Shown: in pieces, positions 24,878 to 34,116 of the stretch
Position numbering within the stretch: the stretch's first letter is position 1
Layout of the letters: the number at the start of each line of letters is the position of its first letter
Assembly: GCA_018650645.1 (NCBI GenBank)
Contig: JABIFP010000032.1
Location: 1-39,540 of the forward strand
Source: Candidatus Magasanikiibacteriota bacterium
GTDB lineage: Bacteria > Patescibacteriota > Patescibacteriia > Magasanikbacterales > UBA922
Direction: 5' to 3'
Length of the DNA stretch: 39,540 nt
Made by a program: the position numbers and the translations under genes
Notes under the pieces: generated by a model
Databases searched by the model: none
Told to the model about the DNA's origin: nothing
Seen by the model: the letters and a program-made list of their open reading frames with translations, nothing else

Positions 24878-26431
24878 ATGAAAAAATACCTAAGATTAGC
24901 CATTTTTGCACTCATTGTGGGAGCTTGGCTACTACCAATACCAACCTATGCGCAGCTGGATACACGCTGTTTTTTACAAAATGACTGTTTACAGCTTAGA
25001 AAGGACATGATGGTTTCGGATAATAAGCTGCAAGAGGGCTTTTATCAAGGACCTGACTCTATTACCGCATGTGGAGGGACCGAAAAAATAAATCCGGTAT
25101 CTAAACAGTCTGAAAAAGTAGGTTTTTGCCTACCGGCAGGCCAAACAGAGACTAACATCACCTTTGGAAACAAAAAGAACTTCTTGCATTTAGGTGATTT
25201 CATCCAATTTATCTATGGATACGGCATAATTATTGCTAGTATTTTAGCTGTAGTGATGATTATTTTGGGAGGTGTCCAGTATATGGCCTCTGGCAGCATG
25301 CTCTCTGGAAAGAAAGATCAGGTGAATGGAGCTAAAAAAAGAATCGCTGGCGGTGTGATAGGCTTGACAATTGCGCTTTTATCGTATACCATTCTTTCGA
25401 CCATTAACCCACAACTAGTGGCCTTCCGTTTACCGCAAATATGGATGATTAATACCATTGCGGAACCAGTTGAATACTGTACGGACTTAAAGAATGATGA
25501 GCTTGTAGCACCGCTTGGTACTGCAGTAGAACGCACTGAGGATCTTCCAAAAGAAAATCGAAAGTCAGCGCTTGCATCATTATATGAACGGGCAAATTTT
25601 ACCCAGGCACCAAAAGAAGCAAAATGTGGGAACGAGTTCTTTATACAAAAAGGAAATGGATTTACCTGTAGAGGTGTTGCTTGTCCTAGAAAAGGTGAAG
25701 CGTGTCATTATCCTTCACCACTTTCAAATAATGCAAAAGAGCCGAGTTGTGTGACAGCCAACTTTACAGCAAGCTTATCGGCACCAGCGCGCATTATGTG
25801 TGGGGATCTCGAATCGACCATCATTGATGGAGAAATGGGGATAATCGCACTTTGTAAAAGTGGAGAAATCCATTACCTCGGTGGAGACGATTTAGAAGAA
25901 GGTGATTTTGAAATCCGAATAGGAGGTATTTCAGATGCAAAAATTGATTCCATCTGTGGATCATACTCTGGACTCTCTGGATTTTATATCGGCGCTCAGA
26001 TTAATGATGAAGGTGGTGGTTTCTTAGGAAAACAATGTCCTGGTAATTCCTTCAGTGCCGGAGAAGATGATTGGCACGCTATAGGATTGACAGCACCCGG
26101 TTCAAATACTTGCAGTGTAAACCTTGGCAGCCTTGGTTTTGAACTTCTGTTTTCGAAAAAACCTGATTGCGAATCAAGAGGCTCATATGATAGAACGTGG
26201 AATTGTAACTGTGGAACGATTTCTGGAAACGACCGCGTTAAAAAACTAGCTACCAATCCTGACTTTATTAAACACCTAATTACTCGTGAAGAATTAAAAC
26301 AAGGAAAATTTTGTAAGATTCACATATCAAGAAATGATTTTCCAGATATTGATAATAATGCCCTCAAAGATCAAACGAGTTGCTATGCCAATAATTCAGA
26401 GAGTGCTCCACTCTCTATGAGAGGAACCTAG
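24878..26431 (+). CDS. TrbC/VirB2-like pilin-type protein with Cys-rich C-terminal domain
   Basis: Signal peptide, two TM segments (IIIASILAVVMIILGGVQYMASG...IAGGVIGLTIALLSYTIL) as in VirB2/TrbC pilins of Patescibacteria, then many Cys. Confidence 0.7.
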   Translation: MKKYLRLAIFALIVGAWLLPIPTYAQLDTRCFLQNDCLQLRKDMMVSDNKLQEGFYQGPDSITACGGTEKINPVSKQSEKVGFCLPAGQTETNITFGNKKNFLHLGDFIQFIYGYGIIIASILAVVMIILGGVQYMASGSMLSGKKDQVNGAKKRIAGGVIGLTIALLSYTILSTINPQLVAFRLPQIWMINTIAEPVEYCTDLKNDELVAPLGTAVERTEDLPKENRKSALASLYERANFTQAPKEAKCGNEFFIQKGNGFTCRGVACPRKGEACHYPSPLSNNAKEPSCVTANFTASLSAPARIMCGDLESTIIDGEMGIIALCKSGEIHYLGGDDLEEGDFEIRIGGISDAKIDSICGSYSGLSGFYIGAQINDEGGGFLGKQCPGNSFSAGEDDWHAIGLTAPGSNTCSVNLGSLGFELLFSKKPDCESRGSYDRTWNCNCGTISGNDRVKKLATNPDFIKHLITREELKQGKFCKIHISRNDFPDIDNNALKDQTSCYANNSESAPLSMRGT

Positions 26432-26455
26432 CACTTGAATGAGGAATGAATATAT

Positions 26456-29290
26456 ATGCCAGAAAAATACATCGACATCAAAAACGCAAACGTACATAAC
26501 CTGAAGGGAGTCTCAATAAAGATTCCAAAGAATAAACTTACCGTGATCACAGGACTCTCTGGATCAGGTAAGTCATCTCTGGCATTCGACACAATTTATG
26601 CGGAGGGGCAACGACGGTATGCTGAGTCTCTTTCAGCATACGCGCGGCAGTTCATGGACATTCAGGATAAGCCTGATGTAGAAGAAATTACCGGCCTCTC
26701 CCCGACTATTGCGATTGAACAAAAGAATACATCTCAAAACCCACGTTCAACGGTTGGAACCACAACTGAAATTTACGATTATCTTCGTCTTCTTTTTGCG
26801 CGTCTTGGTACACAATACGATCCGGAAACAAATACTCCCGTTATTCAATATTCAGAAGGAGAAATTGTAGAAATTATTAGAAAGCGCGTAACGGACAATA
26901 CAAAACTCATTATCCTCTCTCCGATTCATAAAAAAGAAGGCATCAAGCCAAAAGCGCTTATTGCAACGCTTGAACAATCAGGGTTTGAATCAGCAAGATT
27001 GAATGGCGTTATCATGCCACTGCGTGATTTGAAAAAATATTCTTTTGATGCAAAAAAATCATACGAGATTGAAGCGGTGGTAATGAATATTTCAAAAGAA
27101 AACAAACTCGATATTCCAAAAGCTATTGAAAAAGCTATTGATCTGTCAAACGGCTACGTACTCGCGTTAGACGAGGATGAGGGAGATGAGCACACATACT
27201 CGACTCTTCCCTATTCAGCGGCTACAGAGACCATTTTTGACCCCGTAGAGCCTCGTAGTTTCAGTTTCAACTCTCCATATGGAGCATGTCCACGTTGTAC
27301 CGGCCTTGGATACACAATGGACGTAGAACCTGAGCTTGTTATTCCAAATCCACGACTTACGTTAGCAGAAGGAGCAATTCAGCCCTGGACGCGTATTGTT
27401 GGAAATCAACAGCAATATCAAGCACTGCTTGCGGAAGTTGCAAAGGCACATGACTTTAGCGTAAATACACCAATTGAAGAACTTTCAAAACGCGTGATGG
27501 ACCTCATCATGTTTGGAACAGACGGACATCAATACAATATTAATGGAAAGACGCAGGTGTATGAAGGAGTTGTACCAAACTTGGTAAACCGTCATGCAAC
27601 TACAGACTCAGAATACATCAGAAAAGAAATCGAGCAGTACATGAGAGAAAAGAAGTGTCCTGTATGTGAAGGAAAACGACTAAAACACAATTCTTTACAT
27701 GTTCGTATTGGTGATTTTTCTATTGCCGATGTTGTTGACATGAGTATTGAAGAAACATTACAAATGTTCAAACTCAATACAAAAAAAGAAAATGTATTTA
27801 CCACACAAGTGCCAAAAGAAAAAAGAGATATCGCTCGATCTATTTCAAAAGAAATTGCGATTCGATTACAGAATATGGTAAACGTTGGGATTGCATACCT
27901 CACATTAAACCGATCTGTAAATACACTCGCGGGTGGTGAGGCGCAGCGTATTAGACTCAGTACGCAACTTTCTACCGGTCTTACTGATGTGATTTATATT
28001 TTAGACGAACCGTCTATTGGACTACATTCAAGAGACAACTTAAAACTTATTGAAACACTCAAATCACTTCGTGATTTAGGAAATACAGTAATCGTTGTAG
28101 AGCATGATCAAGAAATGATGGAGGCTGCTGACTACGTTGTAGACATCGGTCCGGGAGCCGGAGAACTTGGTGGTGAAATTGTTGCGCATGGAACTGCTGC
28201 AGCTATTAAAAAAGATCCACAATCAACAACCGGAAGATACATCAGTGGAAAACTTAAAATTGAAGGACCGAAAAAATACCGAAAAGGAAATGGAAAGACT
28301 ATCGACATTGTTGGCGCAACAGCGTTTAACCTAAAAAATGTTGATGTGAGCATTCCACTTGGCATGTTTGTCTGTGTTACCGGTGTTTCTGGATCTGGAA
28401 AATCGACCATCGTTATTGATATCCTTTCTAAGGCTCTTTCAAAACATTTTTACCGTGCAAAGGCAGAACCCGGAGCGCATAAAAAAATCAATGGTATAAA
28501 AAACATTGATAAAATTATTTCAATCGATCAAACACCAATTGGAAGAACACCTCGTTCTAATCCAGCTACGTATACCGGTGTATTTACCGCGATTCGTGAC
28601 TTGTTTGCGAACCAGCCAGAAGCAAAGATGAATGGCATGGGCGCTGGTATGTTCAGCTTCAATGTAAAAGGTGGTGGACGATGTGAAGCGTGTAGTGGTG
28701 AAGGATACCGACGTATTCCAATGCAATTCTTGGCAGATGTATTTGTTGAGTGTAACGAATGCAGCGGAAAACGATATAACAAATCGGCACTCGATGTACA
28801 TTACCGCGGAAGAAATATTGCAGACGTGTTAGACATGACTGTGGAAGTTGCGTACCGATTCTTTAATGATACTCCTGCCATTGCAGACAAGCTTCGCGTT
28901 CTAAGAGATGTTGGACTTGGATACTTACACCTTGGACAACCAGCAACAACCGTTTCTGGTGGTGAGGCGCAAAGAATTAAGCTCGCAACAGAGCTTTCAC
29001 GCCGCTCAACAGGAAAAACACTGTACATTTTGGATGAGCCTACGACAGGTCTTCATTTTGAAGACATTAAGAAGCTCTTACACGTACTGAACAAACTCGT
29101 TGAAAAAGGAAATACCGTTCTAACTATTGAGCACAACCTTGATGTCATTAAATCTGCTGACTGGGTCATTGATATGGGACCTGATGGAGGAAGCAAAGGT
29201 GGTGAACTCGTAGCAGAAGGAACGCCAAAAGATGTGATGAAAGTCAAAAAAAGTTTGACTGGGCAGTTTTTGAAGAAAATGGACAAATAA
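26456..29290 (+). CDS. uvrA: Excinuclease ABC subunit A
   Basis: ITGLSGSGKSSLAFDTIYAEGQRRYAESLSAYARQF, LAGGEAQRIRLSTQLSTGLTDVIYILDEPSIGLH, VTGVSGSGKST. Confidence 0.97.
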   Translation: MPEKYIDIKNANVHNLKGVSIKIPKNKLTVITGLSGSGKSSLAFDTIYAEGQRRYAESLSAYARQFMDIQDKPDVEEITGLSPTIAIEQKNTSQNPRSTVGTTTEIYDYLRLLFARLGTQYDPETNTPVIQYSEGEIVEIIRKRVTDNTKLIILSPIHKKEGIKPKALIATLEQSGFESARLNGVIMPLRDLKKYSFDAKKSYEIEAVVMNISKENKLDIPKAIEKAIDLSNGYVLALDEDEGDEHTYSTLPYSAATETIFDPVEPRSFSFNSPYGACPRCTGLGYTMDVEPELVIPNPRLTLAEGAIQPWTRIVGNQQQYQALLAEVAKAHDFSVNTPIEELSKRVMDLIMFGTDGHQYNINGKTQVYEGVVPNLVNRHATTDSEYIRKEIEQYMREKKCPVCEGKRLKHNSLHVRIGDFSIADVVDMSIEETLQMFKLNTKKENVFTTQVPKEKRDIARSISKEIAIRLQNMVNVGIAYLTLNRSVNTLAGGEAQRIRLSTQLSTGLTDVIYILDEPSIGLHSRDNLKLIETLKSLRDLGNTVIVVEHDQEMMEAADYVVDIGPGAGELGGEIVAHGTAAAIKKDPQSTTGRYISGKLKIEGPKKYRKGNGKTIDIVGATAFNLKNVDVSIPLGMFVCVTGVSGSGKSTIVIDILSKALSKHFYRAKAEPGAHKKINGIKNIDKIISIDQTPIGRTPRSNPATYTGVFTAIRDLFANQPEAKMNGMGAGMFSFNVKGGGRCEACSGEGYRRIPMQFLADVFVECNECSGKRYNKSALDVHYRGRNIADVLDMTVEVAYRFFNDTPAIADKLRVLRDVGLGYLHLGQPATTVSGGEAQRIKLATELSRRSTGKTLYILDEPTTGLHFEDIKKLLHVLNKLVEKGNTVLTIEHNLDVIKSADWVIDMGPDGGSKGGELVAEGTPKDVMKVKKSLTGQFLKKMDK

Positions 29291-29298
29291 ACACACCT

Positions 29299-29333
29299 AA
29301 AAAAAGAGCACCTACACATGGTGTTCTTTTTTT
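29299..29333 (+). terminator. uvrA terminator
   Basis: AAAAAAAGAGCACC...GGTGTTCTTTTTTT. Confidence 0.85.
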
Positions 29334-29340
29334 ATATAGC

Positions 29341-29367
29341 AAAAGCGACCGGGAATACCGATCGCTT
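29341..29367 (-). terminator. Terminator of cassette 7
   Basis: Reverse strand AAGCGATCGGtattcCCGGTCGCTTTT. Confidence 0.65.
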
Positions 29368-29389
29368 GATCTCCTGACAGCGAGTGGGT

Positions 29390-29463
29390 CATCGCGCTTG
29401 GCGATGTTCGCATGTCGGCCGGAGGGGCCACTCAATCTTGTTTTACTCGGTTGAGCTACCGAG
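29390..29463 (-). other. Hairpin-rich 3' UTR of cassette 7
   Basis: CTCGGT/ACCGAG (29446-29463), GGCC/GGCC (29417-29429), CATCGC/GCGATG (29390-29406), all perfect. Confidence 0.5.
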
Positions 29464-29478
29464 GTGTGTTGTGATGCC

Positions 29479-29937
29479 CTAGAGGGCGAATGAATCCGAG
29501 AGATCCAGCGTCAGCTTCGGCATTGCCGGCTTAACATTGGATTCGGCGATGGACGTCCGAGCGGGAGTCACCTTCTTGGCAACGTACTGCTCAGCGGTCC
29601 AACCACCTGTCGGAGTCATGACCAACACCATCTTGTAGCCCGCGACCTTGAAGGTCGGGAGGTTGCGGAAGTTGAACTTCTGCACCTTCTTGCCAATGAC
29701 CAGCACCCCTTCGCTTGCGCGATCGGTGCAGATTTTGACGACGGCATCATCGATGTTGATGGTGGTCTTGTCGTAGTCGCCGCTTCCAGGGAACTGCATC
29801 CCCAGGGCTTCGAGCTTCCACGCGCGAGCGCAGAAATCTACGACGTCTTTGGCATCGCTCACACCGAGATCGACCTCCTGCCCGTAAGCAACAGAGGAAA
29901 TCAAGGTCAGAGCGAGTGCGGTGAGGAAAAAACGCAT
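29479..29937 (-). CDS. 152-aa secreted orphan protein with signal peptide (GC-rich cassette 7)
   Basis: MRFFLTALALTLISSVAYGQ-EVDLG... has a signal-peptide pattern; start preceded by GGAG; TAG stop. Confidence 0.75.
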   Translation of the reverse strand: MRFFLTALALTLISSVAYGQEVDLGVSDAKDVVDFCARAWKLEALGMQFPGSGDYDKTTINIDDAVVKICTDRASEGVLVIGKKVQKFNFRNLPTFKVAGYKMVLVMTPTGGWTAEQYVAKKVTPARTSIAESNVKPAMPKLTLDLSDSFAL

Positions 29938-30077
29938 GTGCGTCTCCGACTCCAATCAGCAAGTGCTGAGGAGTCCTTCTAGGTCCCAGGATTTTCGTCC
30001 CAGGGTCTATTGAAAGGTTCTCGGCCAGAGGCCGCTATTCAGGAAGTGATTGTTGCCAATCTCTTACCGAACAAAGC

Positions 30078-30106
30078 ATTATGCCACAAAATAGCCCCTT
30101 TGTCAA
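30078..30106 (-). promoter_or_regulatory. Promoter of cassette 7
   Basis: Reverse strand TTGACA-17 bp-CATAAT. Confidence 0.7.
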
Positions 30107-30163
30107 GTGTTTACGGCGCTTTTTGAGCTTTTTTTTAGCTTAACTTAGCCAAATATTACAAAA

Positions 30164-30194
30164 ACAAAAGAACCGCCTAAGCGGTTCTTTTTGT
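30164..30194 (-). terminator. rpoBC terminator
   Basis: ACAAAAGAACCGCctaaGCGGTTCTTTTTGT. Confidence 0.88.
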
Positions 30195-30211
30195 TGAAAA
30201 GCGAGTTCGTC

Positions 30212-33200
30212 TTATCGCTCTTCTCCGAATCCTGTTCCTACTGGAATCAGCCGTCCAATAATAACGTTTTCCTTGAGTCCTTCAAGATAATCAACTTTAC
30301 CAGTAATGGCAGCATTGATAAGTACCTTTGAAGTTTCTTGGAAACTCGCAGCAGAGAGGAAACTTTGCGTAGAAAGCGCAACCTTAGAGATACCCAGGAA
30401 GAGTTCTCTTGCCTTTGCAGGAGTTCCACCTGACGCTTTCATTTCTCTGTTGGCAATGATGTATTGTGCTTTTTCTACAATCTCACCAGGAAGAAGATCT
30501 GTGTCTCCAGCATCTTCAACATACATTCTGCTGAACATTTGTTTAATGATAATTTCGATGTGTTTATCATTTAAACTCTGTCCTTGTGAAGAATAGATCT
30601 GTTGAATTTCTTCCAAGATGTATCGCTGTACTGCGTCACGTCCACGAAGTTCGAAGAGTTCTTTCAGATCCACGCTTCCCTCAGAAAGCTGCGCACCCTT
30701 GATTACTTCGTCTCCATCTTTCACCCACAATTTATATCCAATTGGGATGATGTATTCTTTTGTATGACGTCCTTCGTAGCTAAGAATAAGCTTTCTGCGT
30801 TCAAAACGAACGGTTCCAGTATATTCAGCCTTAATTTTTTCTCCAGAAGAGCCCTTCACCATGAGGAGTTCATCTTTCTTCACCTTCTGTCCGTCTTCAA
30901 CTTTTACATCATCAGCTTTCAGCATTTTGATTTCCATTTCATCAATTCCATCAAAATGAATCTTGATGATTTTCTGTCCGCGACGTCCTTCAAATACTTT
31001 TCGTCCTGTTGGACTTGTGATGATTTTTCCGTCAGCGTCTTCAATTTCTACTGTTCCAGCAACGCCAGCAAGTACTGCTTTACGTTTTGGTTTACGCGCT
31101 TCAAGAAGTTCTTCTACACGGGGCAAACCTTGTGTAATATCTCCTCCACCCGCTACACCACCAAGATGGAACGTACGCATGGTAAGCTGAGTACCAGGTT
31201 CACCAATTGACTGCGCGGCAATTACACCAGCAGCGGTTCCAAGTTGTGCAATGTTATTGTTTGAAAGATCTGTTCCGTAACATTTTGCACAAACACCCTT
31301 AGGCAATGTACATTGTAATACTGATCGTACGTGTACTTCTTTCACTTCAACTTTATCAATAGCACGAGACAGTTCTAAGGTGATGAGTTTTCCTTTTTTC
31401 ACAATTACATTTCCATCAGTATCAACAACATCAGCAAGAACGAATCTTCCTGAAACTCGTTCAGCAAGTTTTTTATTCATGCTATTTGATTGCTCAAGTG
31501 TGACGAATTCACCAACCTTATCTTTACAATCATCGGTCTTAATAACCACATCTTGCGCAACGTCTACTAATCGACGAGTAAGGTATCCCGCATTCGCAGT
31601 ACGAAGCGCCGTATCAGACAGCCCTTTACGTGTACCATGAGAAGAGATGAAGAACTCGAGTACATCAAATCCTTCTTTAAAGTTACCCTTTACAGGCAAC
31701 TCAATAATTTCTCCAGTCGGAGAAGCTACAAGCCCCTTCATTCCGATTACCTGTCCAAGTTGTCCCCAAGAACCACGCGCTCCAGAGTCAATCATGGCAA
31801 ATACCGGTCCGTCTTTATCGATTACTTCCTTATTGTGTGATACAACTCGATCTTTAATGTCAGTCCAAATTTCAAGTACTTTTGCATGTCGTTCTGATTC
31901 AGTCAAAAGCCCTTCTTGGAACTGCTCTTCTACCATGAGCATCTTGTCGTCACCTTCTTGGATGAGTGCTTTCTTTGCTTCAATATGTCCAAAGTCATCC
32001 ATACCTAGTGAGTATCCTGATTTTGTTACATATTTGAATCCAAGTGCCTTCATGCTATCAAGCATGAGTGATGTTTGTTCTTGACCACAGAATTCTAAGA
32101 GGAATGAAATGATCTGCCCTAGATGCTTTTTCGTTACTGCTTGGTTGTAATAAGCAATCGCATTTGGGAAAATTTCATTAAAGAATACACGACCAACAGA
32201 TGTTTCAATAATCGGCCCCTCACCTACTTCAAATTTACTTAAATCAGTAAATCGTACTTTAATCTTTTCGTTCAAATTAATTTTTCTTGTTTTGTACGCA
32301 AACTTTGCTTCTTTTGGTGAAGAAAAGATTTGTGTTGCATCTCCTTCTTCTTCTGCCATTTTTGTTAGATAGAAACAACCGAGTGCAATATCTTGTTGCG
32401 GTGTTGCAACTGGTCTACCAGTCGCTGGCTTCAAAATATTTTTCTCTGCTGCCATCAAGTTTTCTGCTTCCCATTTTGCTTCTTCTGTCAGTGGAAGATG
32501 TACAGCCATTTGATCTCCATCAAAATCGGCATTAAACGCAGGACATACAAGTGGATGCAAACGAATCGCCTTTCCTTCTACTAGTCGTGGGCGGAATGCT
32601 TGAATACCAAGTCTATGCAATGTAGGTGCACGGTTAAGAAGTACACGAGTTTTTTGTGTAAGCTCTTCTAAAATGTCCCACACTTCTGGTGCATTTGTTT
32701 CAATAAATCGAGAAGCTGAACGCACATTATGCGCAAGTTCTCGTTTAATAATTTCTGCCATAACGAATGGCTTGAACAGTTCAAGTGCCATGCGTTTTGG
32801 AAGTCCACATTCGTGCATTCCCATGTTTGGCCCTACCACAATTACAGATCGTCCTGAGTAATCAACACGTTTTCCAAGCAAGTTCTGACGGAAACGACCT
32901 TGTTTCCCTTTCAAGATATCTGCAAGTGAACGAAGTTGTCTCTTTTGCCCTGTTGAGGCTGTTACTGTCTTTGAAGAACGTGCGTTGTTATCAATAAGAG
33001 CATCTACTGCTTCTTGCAGCATTCTCTTTTCATTTCGGCAGATAACTTCTGGTGCGTTCAAAGAAATAAGTCGTTTCAAACGATTATTTCTGTTAATCAC
33101 ACGTCTGTATAAGTCATTTAAATCACTTGTTGCAAATCGTCCACCATCAAGTGCAACCATAGGACGAAGGTCCGGTGGAATGACAGGAATTGCTGTAAGC

Positions 33201-34090
33201 ACCATCCATTCTGGACGGATATCATTTTTATGGAAACTCTTAATGAGTTTTGTTCTTCTAATAAGTCGTTCTCGTTTTGCTCCTTTGCTCTTCAGCAATT
33301 CTTCCTCTAATCGTTCAATAGTCTTTGGAAGATCTAGCTTTTCAAGCAATCTGCGAACAGCTCCACCACCAATTTGTGCTTCAAACAAATGTCCGTATCG
33401 GTACGCAAGTTCTTGGTAACGAACTTCAGAGATAATGTTCATGACAGAGATGTCCTTGAGTTCCCCTTCTGCCAAATCATAGTCCTCTTTCAGCTCAGCA
33501 AGCTTTTCATCACGTTCTACGCCGAGTGCTTCGCGCTCTTTTTCAGCAGCACCACTTTTCACGAGTTCATCAATACGCTTTTGGTATCCTTTTGAAATTT
33601 GTTTGCTCTTTGTTTTGTATTCGTCTTTCAATTCTGCATGAATCGATTCTTTTTCTTCTTGATCAACTGCAGTAATAATGAATGATGCAAAGTAAATCAC
33701 TTTTTCAAGTGCTTGAATTGAAAGATCCAAAATCAAACCGATCTTTGAAGGAATAGAACGGAGGAACCAGATATGTGTTACTGGCGCCGCAAGTTCAATG
33801 TGTCCCATTCGTTCACGACGAACGAGTGAGTGAGTAACTTCTACTCCACATTTATCACAGACAATTCCTTTATATCGAATTTTTTTATACTTTCCACAGT
33901 AACATTCCCAGTCCTTTGTTGGACCAAAAATTTCTTCTGCAAAAAGCCCGGTCTTTTCTGGTTTTTGTGTTCGGTAGTTGATGGTTTCTGGCTTGGTAAT
34001 TTCTCCGTATGACCAGTCATGAATGACTTCAGGAGAAGCAACACGAAGTGCCAATGCATCAAAGTCTCGAAGTTGAATATTTTGACTCAT
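30212..34090 (-). CDS. rpoC: DNA-directed RNA polymerase subunit beta'
   Basis: CYCGKYKKIRYKGIVCDKCGVEVT, NADFDGDQMAVHLPL, GEPGTQLTMRTFHLGG. Confidence 0.98.
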   Translation of the reverse strand: MSQNIQLRDFDALALRVASPEVIHDWSYGEITKPETINYRTQKPEKTGLFAEEIFGPTKDWECYCGKYKKIRYKGIVCDKCGVEVTHSLVRRERMGHIELAAPVTHIWFLRSIPSKIGLILDLSIQALEKVIYFASFIITAVDQEEKESIHAELKDEYKTKSKQISKGYQKRIDELVKSGAAEKEREALGVERDEKLAELKEDYDLAEGELKDISVMNIISEVRYQELAYRYGHLFEAQIGGGAVRRLLEKLDLPKTIERLEEELLKSKGAKRERLIRRTKLIKSFHKNDIRPEWMVLTAIPVIPPDLRPMVALDGGRFATSDLNDLYRRVINRNNRLKRLISLNAPEVICRNEKRMLQEAVDALIDNNARSSKTVTASTGQKRQLRSLADILKGKQGRFRQNLLGKRVDYSGRSVIVVGPNMGMHECGLPKRMALELFKPFVMAEIIKRELAHNVRSASRFIETNAPEVWDILEELTQKTRVLLNRAPTLHRLGIQAFRPRLVEGKAIRLHPLVCPAFNADFDGDQMAVHLPLTEEAKWEAENLMAAEKNILKPATGRPVATPQQDIALGCFYLTKMAEEEGDATQIFSSPKEAKFAYKTRKINLNEKIKVRFTDLSKFEVGEGPIIETSVGRVFFNEIFPNAIAYYNQAVTKKHLGQIISFLLEFCGQEQTSLMLDSMKALGFKYVTKSGYSLGMDDFGHIEAKKALIQEGDDKMLMVEEQFQEGLLTESERHAKVLEIWTDIKDRVVSHNKEVIDKDGPVFAMIDSGARGSWGQLGQVIGMKGLVASPTGEIIELPVKGNFKEGFDVLEFFISSHGTRKGLSDTALRTANAGYLTRRLVDVAQDVVIKTDDCKDKVGEFVTLEQSNSMNKKLAERVSGRFVLADVVDTDGNVIVKKGKLITLELSRAIDKVEVKEVHVRSVLQCTLPKGVCAKCYGTDLSNNNIAQLGTAAGVIAAQSIGEPGTQLTMRTFHLGGVAGGGDITQGLPRVEELLEARKPKRKAVLAGVAGTVEIEDADGKIITSPTGRKVFEGRRGQKIIKIHFDGIDEMEIKMLKADDVKVEDGQKVKKDELLMVKGSSGEKIKAEYTGTVRFERRKLILSYEGRHTKEYIIPIGYKLWVKDGDEVIKGAQLSEGSVDLKELFELRGRDAVQRYILEEIQQIYSSQGQSLNDKHIEIIIKQMFSRMYVEDAGDTDLLPGEIVEKAQYIIANREMKASGGTPAKARELFLGISKVALSTQSFLSAASFQETSKVLINAAITGKVDYLEGLKENVIIGRLIPVGTGFGEER

Positions 34091-34116
34091 ATGAGCTTTT
34101 TTTATTGGTGAGTAGG

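Noticed and set aside
29417-29463. Minus-strand tRNA downstream of cassette 7 (CGGTAGCTCA-like sequence)
   Set aside because: Only a D-arm-like stretch is present; no T arm, anticodon arm or acceptor pairing could be assembled.
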